Part shown: piece after piece, positions 11,158 to 20,414 of the stretch
How the letters are laid out: every line of letters begins with the position of its first letter
How positions within the stretch are numbered: the stretch's first letter is position 1
Assembly: GCF_022346885.1 (NCBI RefSeq)
Contig: NZ_JAKRNK010000009.1
Coordinates: 186,001-250,000 of the forward strand
Length of the DNA: 64,000 nt
Direction: 5' to 3'
From: Paenibacillus sp. ACRRX
GTDB lineage: Bacteria > Bacillota > Bacilli > Paenibacillales > Paenibacillaceae
Notes under the pieces: model-generated
Told to the model about the DNA's origin: nothing
What the model saw: the letters and a program-made list of their open reading frames with translations, nothing else
The model's database searches: none
Translations under genes and position numbers: made by a program

Positions 11158-12585
11158 ATGTTTGATCGTTTACAAGAATGGGTAGCTATCTTTAATGAGT
11201 ATTGGTACTTAATGTTAATTTTTATCCTCATTGTGGTTGGATTGATGTTCTCAATCCGCACTAGATTTGTGCAACTATCAGCTATCGGAGAAACGTTCCG
11301 ACTTATTACAGGTCGAGAGCGTGAAACCGAATCAGATAAAGACAAAGGGAAAACCGGCGTATCTTCATTCCAGGCTTTTGCGATGAGTACGGCATCACGC
11401 GTTGGTACAGGGAATCTGGCAGGGGTTGCAATTGCGATCTCATTAGGAGGACCAGGTGCTGTATTCTGGATGTGGGTTATCGCAATCATTGGGTCTGCAT
11501 CGGCATTTGTAGAATCGACGTTGGCTCAAATATATAAAGTGCGGGACGGAAACGCATTCCGTGGAGGCCCTGCCTATTATATGGAAAAAGCGCTTAATGC
11601 GCGTTGGTTGGGTATTGTTTTTGCAATACTCATCACATTCAGCTTCGGTTTTGTCTTTAACTCCGTTCAGGCCAATACGGTGAGTGCAGCTTTTAGTGAT
11701 CTGTTTGGCTTCAGCCCGTGGGCGATGGGGGCGACACTGGCTGTATTGGTTATACTCACCATATTTGGTGGTGTGCATCGAATTGCCAAAGTGTCTGCGG
11801 TTATAGTACCGATCATGGCGCTTGGATACATTGGAATCGCTTTGTTTGTTATTATGCTTAATTTTGACCGTATTCCTGAAGTGTTTAGCTCCATCATTCG
11901 AAATGCTTTCGGGTTTGAAGAGGCCGTAGCAGGTGGTATTGGAGCGGCAATTATGAACGGAATCAAACGTGGCTTGTTCTCGAATGAGGCAGGTATGGGG
12001 AGTGCGCCGAACGCGGCGGCTACGGCAGCGGTTAGTCATCCCGTGAAACAAGGGTTAATCCAATCATTTGGCGTATTTGTAGATACCTTGTTAGTGTGCA
12101 GCTCTACAGCGTTTATTATTTTGTTCTCTGGAATTCCTACCTCAGGGGAACTTAATGGGATTCAACTTACACAGCATGCGCTTGCAGCTGAAATCGGTGG
12201 TTGGGCTCACTACTTTATCGGTTTTGCTGTATTTATGTTCGCATTCAGCTCTTTGATTGGGAATTACTATTACGGCCAAAGCAACATTGAGTTTATTACG
12301 AAGAGTAAAGGCTGGATGTTCACCTATCGAGTGGGTGTTGTTCTTATGGTATTGTTCGGATCCGTTGCTAAGATCTCTTTAGTATGGGATATGGCAGATA
12401 TGTTTATGGGGCTCATGGCGTTTATTAACCTAATCGTCATCTTTATTCTCGGGAGGATTGCAGTTGCGGCGCTTAGAGACTATTCAAAGCAGCGTAAGGA
12501 AGGCAAAGAGCCTCAATTTTATGCCGACACGATACCGGGTCTTAAGCACGTAGAATGCTGGGAGCGTCGTCCGTCTGAATCTTGA
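11158..12585 (+). CDS. Sodium:alanine/glycine symporter family protein (AGCS)
   Basis: 475 residues with about ten hydrophobic membrane segments. The AGCS signature region reads GTGNLAGVAIAISLGGPGAVFW near residues 83-104, and the conserved FSNEAGMGSAPNAAA motif lies near residue 280. Members import small neutral amino acids with Na+ or H+; the exact substrate cannot be read. ATG at 11158 is preferred over GTG at 11149 because AAGGAAGGG lies eight bases before it. It is monocistronic, with terminators on both sides, and the only transporter in this stretch. Confidence 0.9.
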   Translation: MFDRLQEWVAIFNEYWYLMLIFILIVVGLMFSIRTRFVQLSAIGETFRLITGRERETESDKDKGKTGVSSFQAFAMSTASRVGTGNLAGVAIAISLGGPGAVFWMWVIAIIGSASAFVESTLAQIYKVRDGNAFRGGPAYYMEKALNARWLGIVFAILITFSFGFVFNSVQANTVSAAFSDLFGFSPWAMGATLAVLVILTIFGGVHRIAKVSAVIVPIMALGYIGIALFVIMLNFDRIPEVFSSIIRNAFGFEEAVAGGIGAAIMNGIKRGLFSNEAGMGSAPNAAATAAVSHPVKQGLIQSFGVFVDTLLVCSSTAFIILFSGIPTSGELNGIQLTQHALAAEIGGWAHYFIGFAVFMFAFSSLIGNYYYGQSNIEFITKSKGWMFTYRVGVVLMVLFGSVAKISLVWDMADMFMGLMAFINLIVIFILGRIAVAALRDYSKQRKEGKEPQFYADTIPGLKHVECWERRPSES

Positions 12586-12632
12586 TTAAAGTTTAATTTT
12601 ATCTGTTCTCTCTTGAAAAGTAACTTATAAGG

Positions 12633-12684
12633 AGTCCGGCAAAGGGCAATACTACCAAGTATTACACTTTGCCGGACTTTTTTT
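12633..12684 (+). terminator. Terminator of the AGCS symporter gene
   Basis: Perfect 12-bp stem AGTCCGGCAAAG / CTTTGCCGGACT with a long loop and seven T. It ends 45 bases before lonB. Confidence 0.92.
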
Positions 12685-12728
12685 GCGCCTTGATTAGGTG
12701 CTGTAGGCGTCACGGGAGGATGAGATCA

Positions 12729-14444
12729 GTGAATTTAAGTTTAATACTAATGTTAATTAATGCTTTTTTTGCAATTGTTATTGGAGTTTATTTCTGGAAC
12801 CTGTTAAGAAGCCAGAAAACAAACCGATCAGCGGTAGACAGAGAATCTCGTAAAGAAATGGATAAACTGCGTAAGATGCGTTCCATATCTTTAACGAAGC
12901 CGCTTGCGGAGAAGACGCGGCCGTCAACAATGAATGATATTGTAGGTCAACGAGACGGTCTGCGAGCGATGAAAGCTGCTTTGTGCAGTGCTAATCCACA
13001 GCATATCATCGTATATGGACCGCCTGGAGTCGGAAAGACTGCGGCTGCACGTGTTGTGCTGGAAGAAGCCAAGAAGAATCCGACTTCGCCTTTTAATCAA
13101 GAATCCAAGTTTACCGAAATTGATGCGACTACGGCTCGATTCGATGAACGCGGCATTGCCGATCCGCTGATTGGTTCTGTGCATGATCCAATCTATCAAG
13201 GAGCAGGGGCAATGGGGGTAGCAGGAATTCCGCAACCAAAGCCAGGAGCAGTAACAAAGGCACATGGCGGTATGTTGTTTATCGATGAGATTGGCGAGCT
13301 GCACCCTATACAGATGAATAAACTGTTGAAGGTTTTGGAAGATCGAAAAGTATATTTGGAAAGTGCGTATTACAATTCGGAGGATACGCATATCCCTACC
13401 TATATACATGATATATTCCAGAACGGACTCCCTGCGGATTTTCGCCTGGTAGGTGCCACCACTCGTTCGCCGCAGGAGATCTCGCCTGCACTGCGTTCTC
13501 GGTGCATGGAAATCTTTTTCCGGCCTTTATTGCCCGAAGAGATCGAGACAATTGCTGAAAACGCGGTTAAAAAAATCGGCTTTCCCCCATCGTCTGAAGC
13601 GGTACACGTACTTAAGAAGTATGCAACCAATGGGCGAGAAGCGGTTAATATCGTACAGTTGGCGGTGGGATTAGCCTTATCGGAAGGGCGAACAAGCATA
13701 GAAGCAGCCGATGTGGAATGGGTCGTGAACAGCTCACAAATCGCGCCTCGTCCAGAACGGAAGATTGGAATTGAACCGCAAGTCGGACTCGTTAACGGAT
13801 TGGCAGTCTATGGCCCTAATATGGGGTCGCTGTTAGAAATAGAAGTGTCAGCGATACGGATGAAGAATGGTCAAGGTAAGTATACGATTACAGGTGTCGT
13901 GGACGAAGAAGAGCTTGGTGGCGGCAGTCGTACGCTCCGTCGTAAAAGCATGGCGAAAGGTTCAATCGAAAATGTGCTTACTGTGCTGAGGGGCTGTGGC
14001 TATGAAACGGCAAACTACGATCTCCACATTAATTTCCCTGGAGGCTCGCCAGTGGACGGCCCATCGGCTGGTATTGCGATGGCGGTAGCCATTGCGTCGG
14101 CTATTAATCAATGGCCTGTGGACCATAAGTTAGCTATGACAGGGGAAATTGGTGTTCATGGTCGTGTGAAACCAGTAGGTGGTGTGCTTGCTAAGGTGGA
14201 GGCGGCATTTCAGGCGGGTGTTACCAGAGTTATGGTGCCGAAAGAAAACTGGCAGGAGATTTTCTCGAATTTGAACGGACTTCAAGTTATTCCGATCGAT
14301 CATATTGAAGAGGTGCTTCAGCATACATTTGGCAGCCAAATGCGTGAAGATTTGCCGCAAGTGCCGAAGTTATTTGAGCGTAATGCCGTTTCGACTGTTC
14401 CGCTGATGCATGCCGAAGGGACAGAAACGAGCCATGCAGATTAA
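12729..14444 (+). CDS. lonB: Membrane-anchored Lon-type protease LonB
   Basis: 571 residues. A single membrane segment lies near residues 3-24. The AAA+ domain has Walker A GPPGVGKT at 97-104. The C-terminal Lon protease domain carries the Ser446-Lys489 dyad in [10 protein letters not shown] and GGVLAKVEAA. The 43-residue Ser-Lys spacing equals that of LonA. In B. subtilis LonB is forespore-linked; that is family knowledge. GTG at 12729 is chosen because GGGAGG lies nine bases upstream, while the in-frame ATG at 12720 overlaps that site. It sits directly before lon, the usual Firmicute arrangement. Confidence 0.95.
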   Translation: MNLSLILMLINAFFAIVIGVYFWNLLRSQKTNRSAVDRESRKEMDKLRKMRSISLTKPLAEKTRPSTMNDIVGQRDGLRAMKAALCSANPQHIIVYGPPGVGKTAAARVVLEEAKKNPTSPFNQESKFTEIDATTARFDERGIADPLIGSVHDPIYQGAGAMGVAGIPQPKPGAVTKAHGGMLFIDEIGELHPIQMNKLLKVLEDRKVYLESAYYNSEDTHIPTYIHDIFQNGLPADFRLVGATTRSPQEISPALRSRCMEIFFRPLLPEEIETIAENAVKKIGFPPSSEAVHVLKKYATNGREAVNIVQLAVGLALSEGRTSIEAADVEWVVNSSQIAPRPERKIGIEPQVGLVNGLAVYGPNMGSLLEIEVSAIRMKNGQGKYTITGVVDEEELGGGSRTLRRKSMAKGSIENVLTVLRGCGYETANYDLHINFPGGSPVDGPSAGIAMAVAIASAINQWPVDHKLAMTGEIGVHGRVKPVGGVLAKVEAAFQAGVTRVMVPKENWQEIFSNLNGLQVIPIDHIEEVLQHTFGSQMREDLPQVPKLFERNAVSTVPLMHAEGTETSHAD

Positions 14445-14556
14445 TTCGCTTTTAATCTCTTTACAAAATCGGCTGATGCCGGTTGGTGTTTTGTGGCGCA
14501 ATTTGATAAAATGGTAGTTACACATTTAACAGGAGAACCTTGGGGGTGCCATAATC

Positions 14557-16881
14557 ATGGGGCTTAAACTAGCAAAGGGACGCAAGCTGCCTCTATTACC
14601 GCTAAGGGGTCTGCTTGTCTATCCAAGCATGGTTCTGCATCTGGATGTCGGGCGGGACAAATCGGTAAAAGCGCTCGAACAAGCAATGCTGGAAGATCAG
14701 ATATTGCTCTTAAGCTCGCAGTCGGAGGGCAGTATTGAAGAGCCGACTAAAGATGATATCTTCCAGATCGGCACAATGGCTAAAGTTCGTCAGATGCTGA
14801 GACTGCCCAATAATACGATACGAGTATTGGTGGAGGGTGTGTCCCGCGCCGAGATTGTTGAGTACGTGCCTAACGATGAGTATTACGAAGTCCAGGTTCA
14901 ACTCATCCAGGAGCAGACCGAGCTGACACCAGAGATTGAAGCGTTAATGAGGACGGTATTGTCACAATTCGAAAGTTATGTCAACCTTTCGAAGAAGGTG
15001 ACGCCTGAGACACTTGCGGCTGTTTCCGATATTGATGAGCCTGGGCGTTTTACAGATGTTGTAGCTAGTCACCTTCCGCTCAAGATGAAAGATAAGCAGC
15101 AGATTTTGGAGATAGCCGACGTTAAAGATAGACTTATTCAACTGCTTGATATGTTGAATAATGAAAGTGAAGTTCTTGAACTGGAGCGTAAGATCAATCA
15201 GTCTGTGAAGAAACAGATCGAGAAGACCCAGAAAGAGTATTATCTGCGTGAACAGATGAAAGCGATCCAGAAAGAGCTTGGAGATAAAGAAGGACGTGCC
15301 GGTGAGATCGAGGAACTTCGGCAGCAATTAGGTGAATTGGAAGCGCCTGATAAAGTCAAAGAGAAGATTACGAAAGAAATCGATCGTCTGGAGAAGATGC
15401 CTTCTACTTCTGCAGAAGGTTCTGTTATTCGTAATTATATCGATTGGCTCTTCCATGTGCCGTGGTCGAATGTGTCAGAGGATGATCTGGACCTGGATAA
15501 GGCGGAGCAAATACTTGAAGCCGATCATTATGGGTTAGAGAAACCGAAAGAACGCGTCCTAGAGTATCTTGCGGTTCAGCAGCTGGTGAAGCAGATGAAA
15601 GGACCGATTCTTTGTCTGGTAGGTCCGCCGGGTGTTGGTAAGACATCATTGGCTCGCTCCATTGCGAAGTCGCTGGAACGCCAATTTGTTCGTATCTCGC
15701 TAGGTGGAGTGCGCGATGAAGCAGAAATTCGGGGACACCGTCGAACTTATGTAGGGGCTATGCCGGGCCGAATCGTTCAGGCGCTGAAGACAGCGGGAAC
15801 GATGAATCCGGTCATGTTGCTAGACGAGATCGACAAGATGGCCTCGGACTTCCGTGGTGATCCATCATCGGCGATGTTGGAAGTGCTTGATCCAGAACAG
15901 AACAATACGTTTAGCGATCATTTTATCGAACTGCCTGTGGACTTATCTAAAGTGATGTTTGTTACAACAGCGAATGCGGTACATAATATTCCTCGTCCGC
16001 TCCTCGATCGGATGGAGTTAATTTCGTTATCCGGTTATACAGAGCTCGAGAAGCTAGAGATTGCCAAGCGTCACTTACTTCCAAAGCAGAAGCGAGATCA
16101 TGGGCTGGAGGAAGAACAACTGGTTCTCGACGAAGAGGTCATAACAAGAACGATTCGTTTGTATACACGTGAAGCTGGCGTACGCCAATTGGAGCAACGA
16201 TTGGCTGCTTTGTGCAGAAAGGCAGCTAAGCGAATCGTCTCGGAGAAGGCAGAGGCTGTAACGATTCAGTCGGAGCAATTGGAGACATACCTAGGCATTC
16301 CTCGGTATCGATACGGACAGAGCGAGCAGCATGACCAGATCGGCATTGTGACTGGATTAGCCTGGACAGAGGTTGGCGGTGACACATTGACGATTGAGGT
16401 GACGGTTGTTCCAGGCAGCGGCAAGCTGTTGCTGACGGGCAAGCTCGGCGATGTGATGAAGGAATCGGCACAGGCTGCATTCAGCTATGTTCGCTCCAAG
16501 GCAGAGCAGCTGAAGCTGGAATCGAACTTCCATGAGAAGGTGGATATTCATATTCACGTGCCTGAAGGCGCGATTCCAAAGGACGGTCCGTCAGCTGGTA
16601 TTGCCATGGCGACGGCACTAGTGTCCGCCCTGACGAAGTCATATGTGTCTAAGGATGTTGCCATGACGGGGGAGATTACGCTGCGTGGGCGTGTTCTGCC
16701 GATTGGTGGGCTGAAGGAGAAGTCTTTGGCTGCGCACCGGGCGGGAATCCGAAAGGTGTTGTTCCCGCACGATAATGAACGTGATTTGCAGGATGTTCCA
16801 GAGAGTGTGCGGTCTGAACTAACGTTTGTCCCTGTGCAGAACCTAGATGAAGTGCTGCAGCATGCGATCGTTGCAGAGTAG
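14557..16881 (+). CDS. lon: ATP-dependent protease La (LonA)
   Basis: 774 residues. The N-terminal substrate-binding domain begins [16 protein letters not shown] coiled-coil region follows near 190-260 ([20 protein letters not shown] contains the family signature). The AAA+ module has Walker A GPPGVGKT at 356-363, and the protease domain has Ser679 in KDGPSAG and Lys722 in GGLKEK. It degrades damaged and short-lived regulatory proteins in the cytosol. The start follows a GGGGG site. A GATAAAAT -10-like element lies about 45 bases upstream, so lon probably has its own promoter. Confidence 0.98.
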   Translation: MGLKLAKGRKLPLLPLRGLLVYPSMVLHLDVGRDKSVKALEQAMLEDQILLLSSQSEGSIEEPTKDDIFQIGTMAKVRQMLRLPNNTIRVLVEGVSRAEIVEYVPNDEYYEVQVQLIQEQTELTPEIEALMRTVLSQFESYVNLSKKVTPETLAAVSDIDEPGRFTDVVASHLPLKMKDKQQILEIADVKDRLIQLLDMLNNESEVLELERKINQSVKKQIEKTQKEYYLREQMKAIQKELGDKEGRAGEIEELRQQLGELEAPDKVKEKITKEIDRLEKMPSTSAEGSVIRNYIDWLFHVPWSNVSEDDLDLDKAEQILEADHYGLEKPKERVLEYLAVQQLVKQMKGPILCLVGPPGVGKTSLARSIAKSLERQFVRISLGGVRDEAEIRGHRRTYVGAMPGRIVQALKTAGTMNPVMLLDEIDKMASDFRGDPSSAMLEVLDPEQNNTFSDHFIELPVDLSKVMFVTTANAVHNIPRPLLDRMELISLSGYTELEKLEIAKRHLLPKQKRDHGLEEEQLVLDEEVITRTIRLYTREAGVRQLEQRLAALCRKAAKRIVSEKAEAVTIQSEQLETYLGIPRYRYGQSEQHDQIGIVTGLAWTEVGGDTLTIEVTVVPGSGKLLLTGKLGDVMKESAQAAFSYVRSKAEQLKLESNFHEKVDIHIHVPEGAIPKDGPSAGIAMATALVSALTKSYVSKDVAMTGEITLRGRVLPIGGLKEKSLAAHRAGIRKVLFPHDNERDLQDVPESVRSELTFVPVQNLDEVLQHAIVAE

Positions 16882-16920
16882 TCCGTTCGGTTTGTTTGTA
16901 TCATGTTGCATGTGACCTTT

Positions 16921-16953
16921 CAGCGGGCGCGGTGTTGCGCCCGCTGTTGTTTT
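16921..16953 (+). terminator. Terminator of lon
   Basis: CAGCGGGCGC / GCGCCCGCTG is a perfect 10-bp GC-rich stem with a six-base loop, followed by TTGTTTT. Confidence 0.9.
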
Positions 16954-17082
16954 GATTGCGTGTGCTGATTCAGTGCACACGCAGTTGGAGGTTGCGGCAG
17001 TATTGTATCATTTATTTTACCTAAATTTAAAAATGACACCGTGTAAGTTTCTAGGTCATACACGAAGGAAGGTGGCACAACG

Positions 17083-17745
17083 ATGAAAATTACATCGGCT
17101 GAATTTATTATAAGCGCGGTTGGCCCTGCGCAATATCCAGAGGATGGGCTGCCAGAAGTAGCGCTAGCAGGACGGTCTAACGTTGGCAAGTCGTCGCTTA
17201 TTAACAAACTGATTCAGCGACGCAACTTGGCTCGTACCAGCTCGCAGCCCGGCAAGACCCAGCAATTAAACTATTATCGTATTAATGAAAATGTATACTT
17301 CGTGGATGTTCCTGGATATGGGTTTGCCAAGGTATCCAAGACGCAGCGCGAGGCATGGGGCAAAATGATCGAAGCCTACATCCAAGAACGTGAGCCGCTT
17401 AAGCTGGTGATGCAAGTGATTGACCTTCGTCATCCGCCAACTAAAGATGATGTCCTCATGTATAACTGGTTGACACATTATAATATCCCGCTATGTATCG
17501 TTGCTACTAAAGCTGACAAGCTGCCAAAAAGCCAATGGCAGAAACACTTGAAGCAGGTTCGAGTGACACTGGGCATGCGACCTGATGCCCCTCTTATTAT
17601 GTTCTCTGCTGAAACAGGTGCAGGCCGTGAGGAATTGTGGGAAATTATTAACAAGTATGCTGTCCAGAGTCCATCTGAAATAGACGAAGCGAAGACTGTG
17701 AATGCGGGGTTGTCCCAGGAGTCGTCAGCGGACGAGCTTGTGTAA
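17083..17745 (+). CDS. engB: Ribosome-biogenesis GTP-binding protein EngB/YsxC
   Basis: 220 residues. The GTPase motifs are G1 [10 protein letters not shown] (about residues 30-39), G3 DVPGYG and G4 TKAD. The short Ras-like fold with [10 protein letters not shown] is typical of YsxC, an essential factor in 50S assembly in Bacillus. The C-terminal tail after residue 200 is Ser/Glu-rich and variable. It follows lon as in B. subtilis, but a terminator separates the two. The start follows GGAAGGTGG. Confidence 0.96.
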   Translation: MKITSAEFIISAVGPAQYPEDGLPEVALAGRSNVGKSSLINKLIQRRNLARTSSQPGKTQQLNYYRINENVYFVDVPGYGFAKVSKTQREAWGKMIEAYIQEREPLKLVMQVIDLRHPPTKDDVLMYNWLTHYNIPLCIVATKADKLPKSQWQKHLKQVRVTLGMRPDAPLIMFSAETGAGREELWEIINKYAVQSPSEIDEAKTVNAGLSQESSADELV

Positions 17746-17948
17746 ATGAATTCGATTAATTGCATGTAAATACGTTAAGGATTCGCTTGAATGCAAGAAA
17801 CAATACGAATTTTACGTGTGGATTCGGAATTCTTCCGATTTTTTCAGAAATCTAGAGCTATATGCGACCTCAACGACAGGAATTGTTGCTTATGATGTAG
17901 TATAATAATGATAAGTAACAGAAGGTTTAAAGAATTGAGGAGATATTT

Positions 17949-18536
17949 ATGGCTAGGCGGTTAGCCACAGAGTATGTGAAGGCCCGTATGCAGTTGACAG
18001 AAACTCAGTTGTCCCGATTTATACAATCTTTGGTCGGACAGTCATTAGTCTGGCATGTGAAAGTATTGGAGAACGGTAATCAAGAGGTGGTTCTTGAGGA
18101 CGATCAGGGCGATGAGGTTACTTTCCTGTTCGAGAAGCAAGGCAATCGGTATGTCTGTGTAACGTCTTGCCGCTTGGTGCATCCAAAGTTAACTCAAGTG
18201 ATGCATAAACTTGTGGCGACATTCCGCGGAGAAGCGGTGGTCAACCGTATTTTTGCAGGATTTACAATGACTTATTATTATGTAGAAGGTGCAGTTCGGA
18301 AGATCGAGGAGTATAAAGACGACCAATTCCGAACAATCTACGAGCATAAAGATACCGTTCGTGAACTGCAGCTATTGTATAAACAGGATACGGTGGAACA
18401 AGAAATTTCATATATTCAACGTCGGATTAATCGTCTGCTTGACGCGCGCAACCGCGCCATGACGGATATGGACATCACACATATTGATCAACAACTGAAT
18501 GAATTGGTTCATCAGCTATTTGTACTGGAAGCTTGA
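17949..18536 (+). CDS. Unrecognised 195-residue soluble protein
   Basis: I do not recognise a family. The N-terminal two thirds look alpha/beta, with a strand-rich part (VLENGNQEVVLEDDQGDEVTF), followed by a charged helical C-terminal third from about residue 125, with heptad-like Leu/Ile spacing that suggests a coiled coil. It has no signal peptide, membrane segment or metal-binding cysteines. The start has a clear GAGGAG site and a TATAAT lies about 45 bases upstream. It stands alone between engB and speD and ends at a terminator. It is likely a real housekeeping-context gene of unknown role. Confidence 0.85.
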   Translation: MARRLATEYVKARMQLTETQLSRFIQSLVGQSLVWHVKVLENGNQEVVLEDDQGDEVTFLFEKQGNRYVCVTSCRLVHPKLTQVMHKLVATFRGEAVVNRIFAGFTMTYYYVEGAVRKIEEYKDDQFRTIYEHKDTVRELQLLYKQDTVEQEISYIQRRINRLLDARNRAMTDMDITHIDQQLNELVHQLFVLEA

Positions 18537-18550
18537 ATTGGCAATGTTAG

Positions 18551-18585
18551 GAAGGCGGTCTCATCTGAGGCCGTCTTCTTCTTTT
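18551..18585 (+). terminator. Terminator after the 195-residue protein gene
   Basis: GAAGGCGGTCTC pairs with GAGGCCGTCTTC (two G-U pairs, ATCT loop) and runs into TTCTTTT. The remaining DNA up to speD at 18917 shows only a weak possible promoter, TTGCAA-17-TATTTT at 18740-18768. Confidence 0.8.
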
Positions 18586-18916
18586 ATATATACAGTAAGG
18601 GCTGCGGGGTTTATTTCTCGAACAAACTGGAACAAGCTGTTTGTAAAAAGTGATGAACCGAACAAGCTTCCGAACCATATGTTGATGAAGGGTTCTGAAT
18701 GTTCGGAACAAATGTCTAATGTAAGATTGAAAAAAAAGGTTGCAATAATTGCTGTAAGATGTTATTTTTAATCTCGTTGAAAACAATATAGGAACCAGGA
18801 TTCACTCAGGACATTGTATGTTGCGAGAGATTTTTCCCTCGGGAAGTGAATGACGTAGGTCCTAGCGGATGAAATTTTTTTCAAACATTTTATTCCTAGG
18901 AAGGGGGAACCGAAAG

Positions 18917-19315
18917 ATGGAATACTCAACTTTCGGAAGACACGTTGCTGTTGATACGTGGGGAGTCGACTTTGACTTACTGAACAATGCTGAATACCTC
19001 CAAGCACAACTGGTGGACGCTGCTGAAGCATGCGGTGCGACAGTACTATCTGTTCAAGCCAAGCAATTTGAGCCTCAAGGAGCAACAGTACTTGTGTTGT
19101 TGTCGGAAAGTCATCTTTCTATCCACACTTATCCTGAACGTGGATTTGCTGCAATTGATTGTTACACATGTGGAGAAACAGTTGACCCGCAGCTGGCAAT
19201 TGACTACCTGGTCTCCGTACTGAAACCAGAGAAGACTTATGCAAAAAAATTAGTTCGCGGAATCGGTGAGATGGAAGTTGTAACGCCTGAAATCAAAGTT
19301 TCTGAGCTCGTATAA
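18917..19315 (+). CDS. speD: S-adenosylmethionine decarboxylase proenzyme
   Basis: 132 residues, matching the short prokaryotic class. The self-cleavage site LLSESHLSIH is present; cleavage between Glu64 and Ser65 turns the Ser into the pyruvoyl cofactor. The product, decarboxylated SAM, donates aminopropyl groups for spermidine. YTCGE further on is the conserved proton-donor Cys region. The start at 18917 follows GGAAGGGGG. No spermidine synthase gene is adjacent. It has its own terminator. Confidence 0.97.
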   Translation: MEYSTFGRHVAVDTWGVDFDLLNNAEYLQAQLVDAAEACGATVLSVQAKQFEPQGATVLVLLSESHLSIHTYPERGFAAIDCYTCGETVDPQLAIDYLVSVLKPEKTYAKKLVRGIGEMEVVTPEIKVSELV

Positions 19316-19372
19316 TTTCATTTGTCAGTGTTACCGATACGTAGAACGTATCATAGGAACATGTTATGCAGA

Positions 19373-19402
19373 AAGGCCCGCCATCATCGGCGGGCCTTTT
19401 TG
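19373..19402 (+). terminator. Terminator of speD
   Basis: AAGGCCCGCC / GGCGGGCCTT is a perfect 10-bp stem with an ATCATC loop and five T. Confidence 0.95.
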
Positions 19403-19567
19403 TATCCACAAGTATGCTCTTCAACAGTTGTCATATCGGAGGCAATATTTCATATCCTGCTCGGCCCGTCTGCCGCATACATATAAGGAGATAAGCTTAT
19501 CCAATGCAGCTTATTGTTTATCATTTATGAACCTTTATGATATGTTCAGGAAGGAGGCATGAGCGTC

Positions 19568-20113
19568 ATGCGGAGCAAAATAAGAAAGCCACGCCGCGTT
19601 CTAATGGCTGGGCTGGTGCTAATTCTGACAGTGTGGGTTCTAATGCAGTTGTACACGGTATTGTTCGATAGAGAGCTGCCTGGCAATGCAGAACGATCTT
19701 TATACGAAGTAGTCAATTTAAATATGAGAATGCTTGAAGGTGCGACACAGAGGGCTAGTAAGGCGACGACAAGCGCTGACTGGAATGAATGGAAAACAAA
19801 CGTTTATGCCGCTTCGTTTGCACATGAGCGTCTAATACAAGCTGTAGGGGGGAAGACACTTCCCAAGCTGCCTTCTCTCCAGCAAATAGAGGATTATATC
19901 ACGATTGCACAGATTAGCGGTGATAAGCCGTTGAGTGAAGCAGAACGAAAAATGGCAGCGGAGGCGGTAGGTCTAATGGCGCAAATCTGCCAAAAGTATG
20001 AGGGTATTATGAATATGAATGGGCAGCTTATCTCTTCGAAAATTGAAGAATTAGCGTTCGCGGAAAAGCGGCTCCAACACATGCTGATTCTTACTGCAGA
20101 TGCAGAAAAGTGA
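19568..20113 (+). CDS. Unrecognised single-pass membrane protein
   Basis: About 181 residues. An Arg/Lys-rich N-terminus (RSKIRKPRR) is followed by a hydrophobic segment near residues 12-30 and then a soluble helical region predicted to face outside. It fits a bitopic membrane protein with the short basic end inside. No known domain can be read. The helices (ISSKIEELAFAEKRLQHML) suggest self-association. ATG at 19568, ten bases after AGGAGG, is preferred over ATG at 19559, which abuts it. It lies alone between speD and hemA. Confidence 0.75.
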   Translation: MRSKIRKPRRVLMAGLVLILTVWVLMQLYTVLFDRELPGNAERSLYEVVNLNMRMLEGATQRASKATTSADWNEWKTNVYAASFAHERLIQAVGGKTLPKLPSLQQIEDYITIAQISGDKPLSEAERKMAAEAVGLMAQICQKYEGIMNMNGQLISSKIEELAFAEKRLQHMLILTADAEK

Positions 20114-20352
20114 GGCTGTAAGCTATTTGCGCGGTCAAGAATTTCTAAGTTGTGTGTAATCCGGCGCAAGGGGAGATAATTGAAGAAACAACGTTGCGAA
20201 AGGCAGCTTGATTTGAGTAAAATAGATGTGGATCTATTCAAATCAACGGTTGTATAAGGAACTTAGTAAAGAGAGACAATATAGAACAGTTTAACTGGAA
20301 TGATTTTCATGGTTTATTCAAATTTAACGGATGTTAAGTTGTCGAACTATGC

Positions 20353-20372
20353 TATAATGATAATTATTATTA
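20353..20372 (+). promoter_or_regulatory. hemA promoter -10 with overlapping PerR/Fur-like box
   Basis: A perfect TATAAT at 20353-20358 overlaps a 19-base stretch (20353-20371) that matches the Fur-box consensus at 16 positions. The 15-mer TGATAATTATTATTA at 20358-20372 matches the PerR consensus TTATAATNATTATAA at 12 of 14 fixed positions. The -35 region is weak. In B. subtilis the hemAXCDBL operon is a known PerR target. A repressor bound here would block polymerase. The site lies 43-62 bases before hemA. Confidence 0.6.
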
Positions 20373-20414
20373 TCTCGATAATGTTCTAAATATGTGCAAA
20401 GCAGGTGAGCATCC

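Noticed and set aside
18499-18771. 90-codon frame after the 195-residue protein
   Set aside because: It starts inside the previous gene, crosses its terminator and has no ribosome site or domain.
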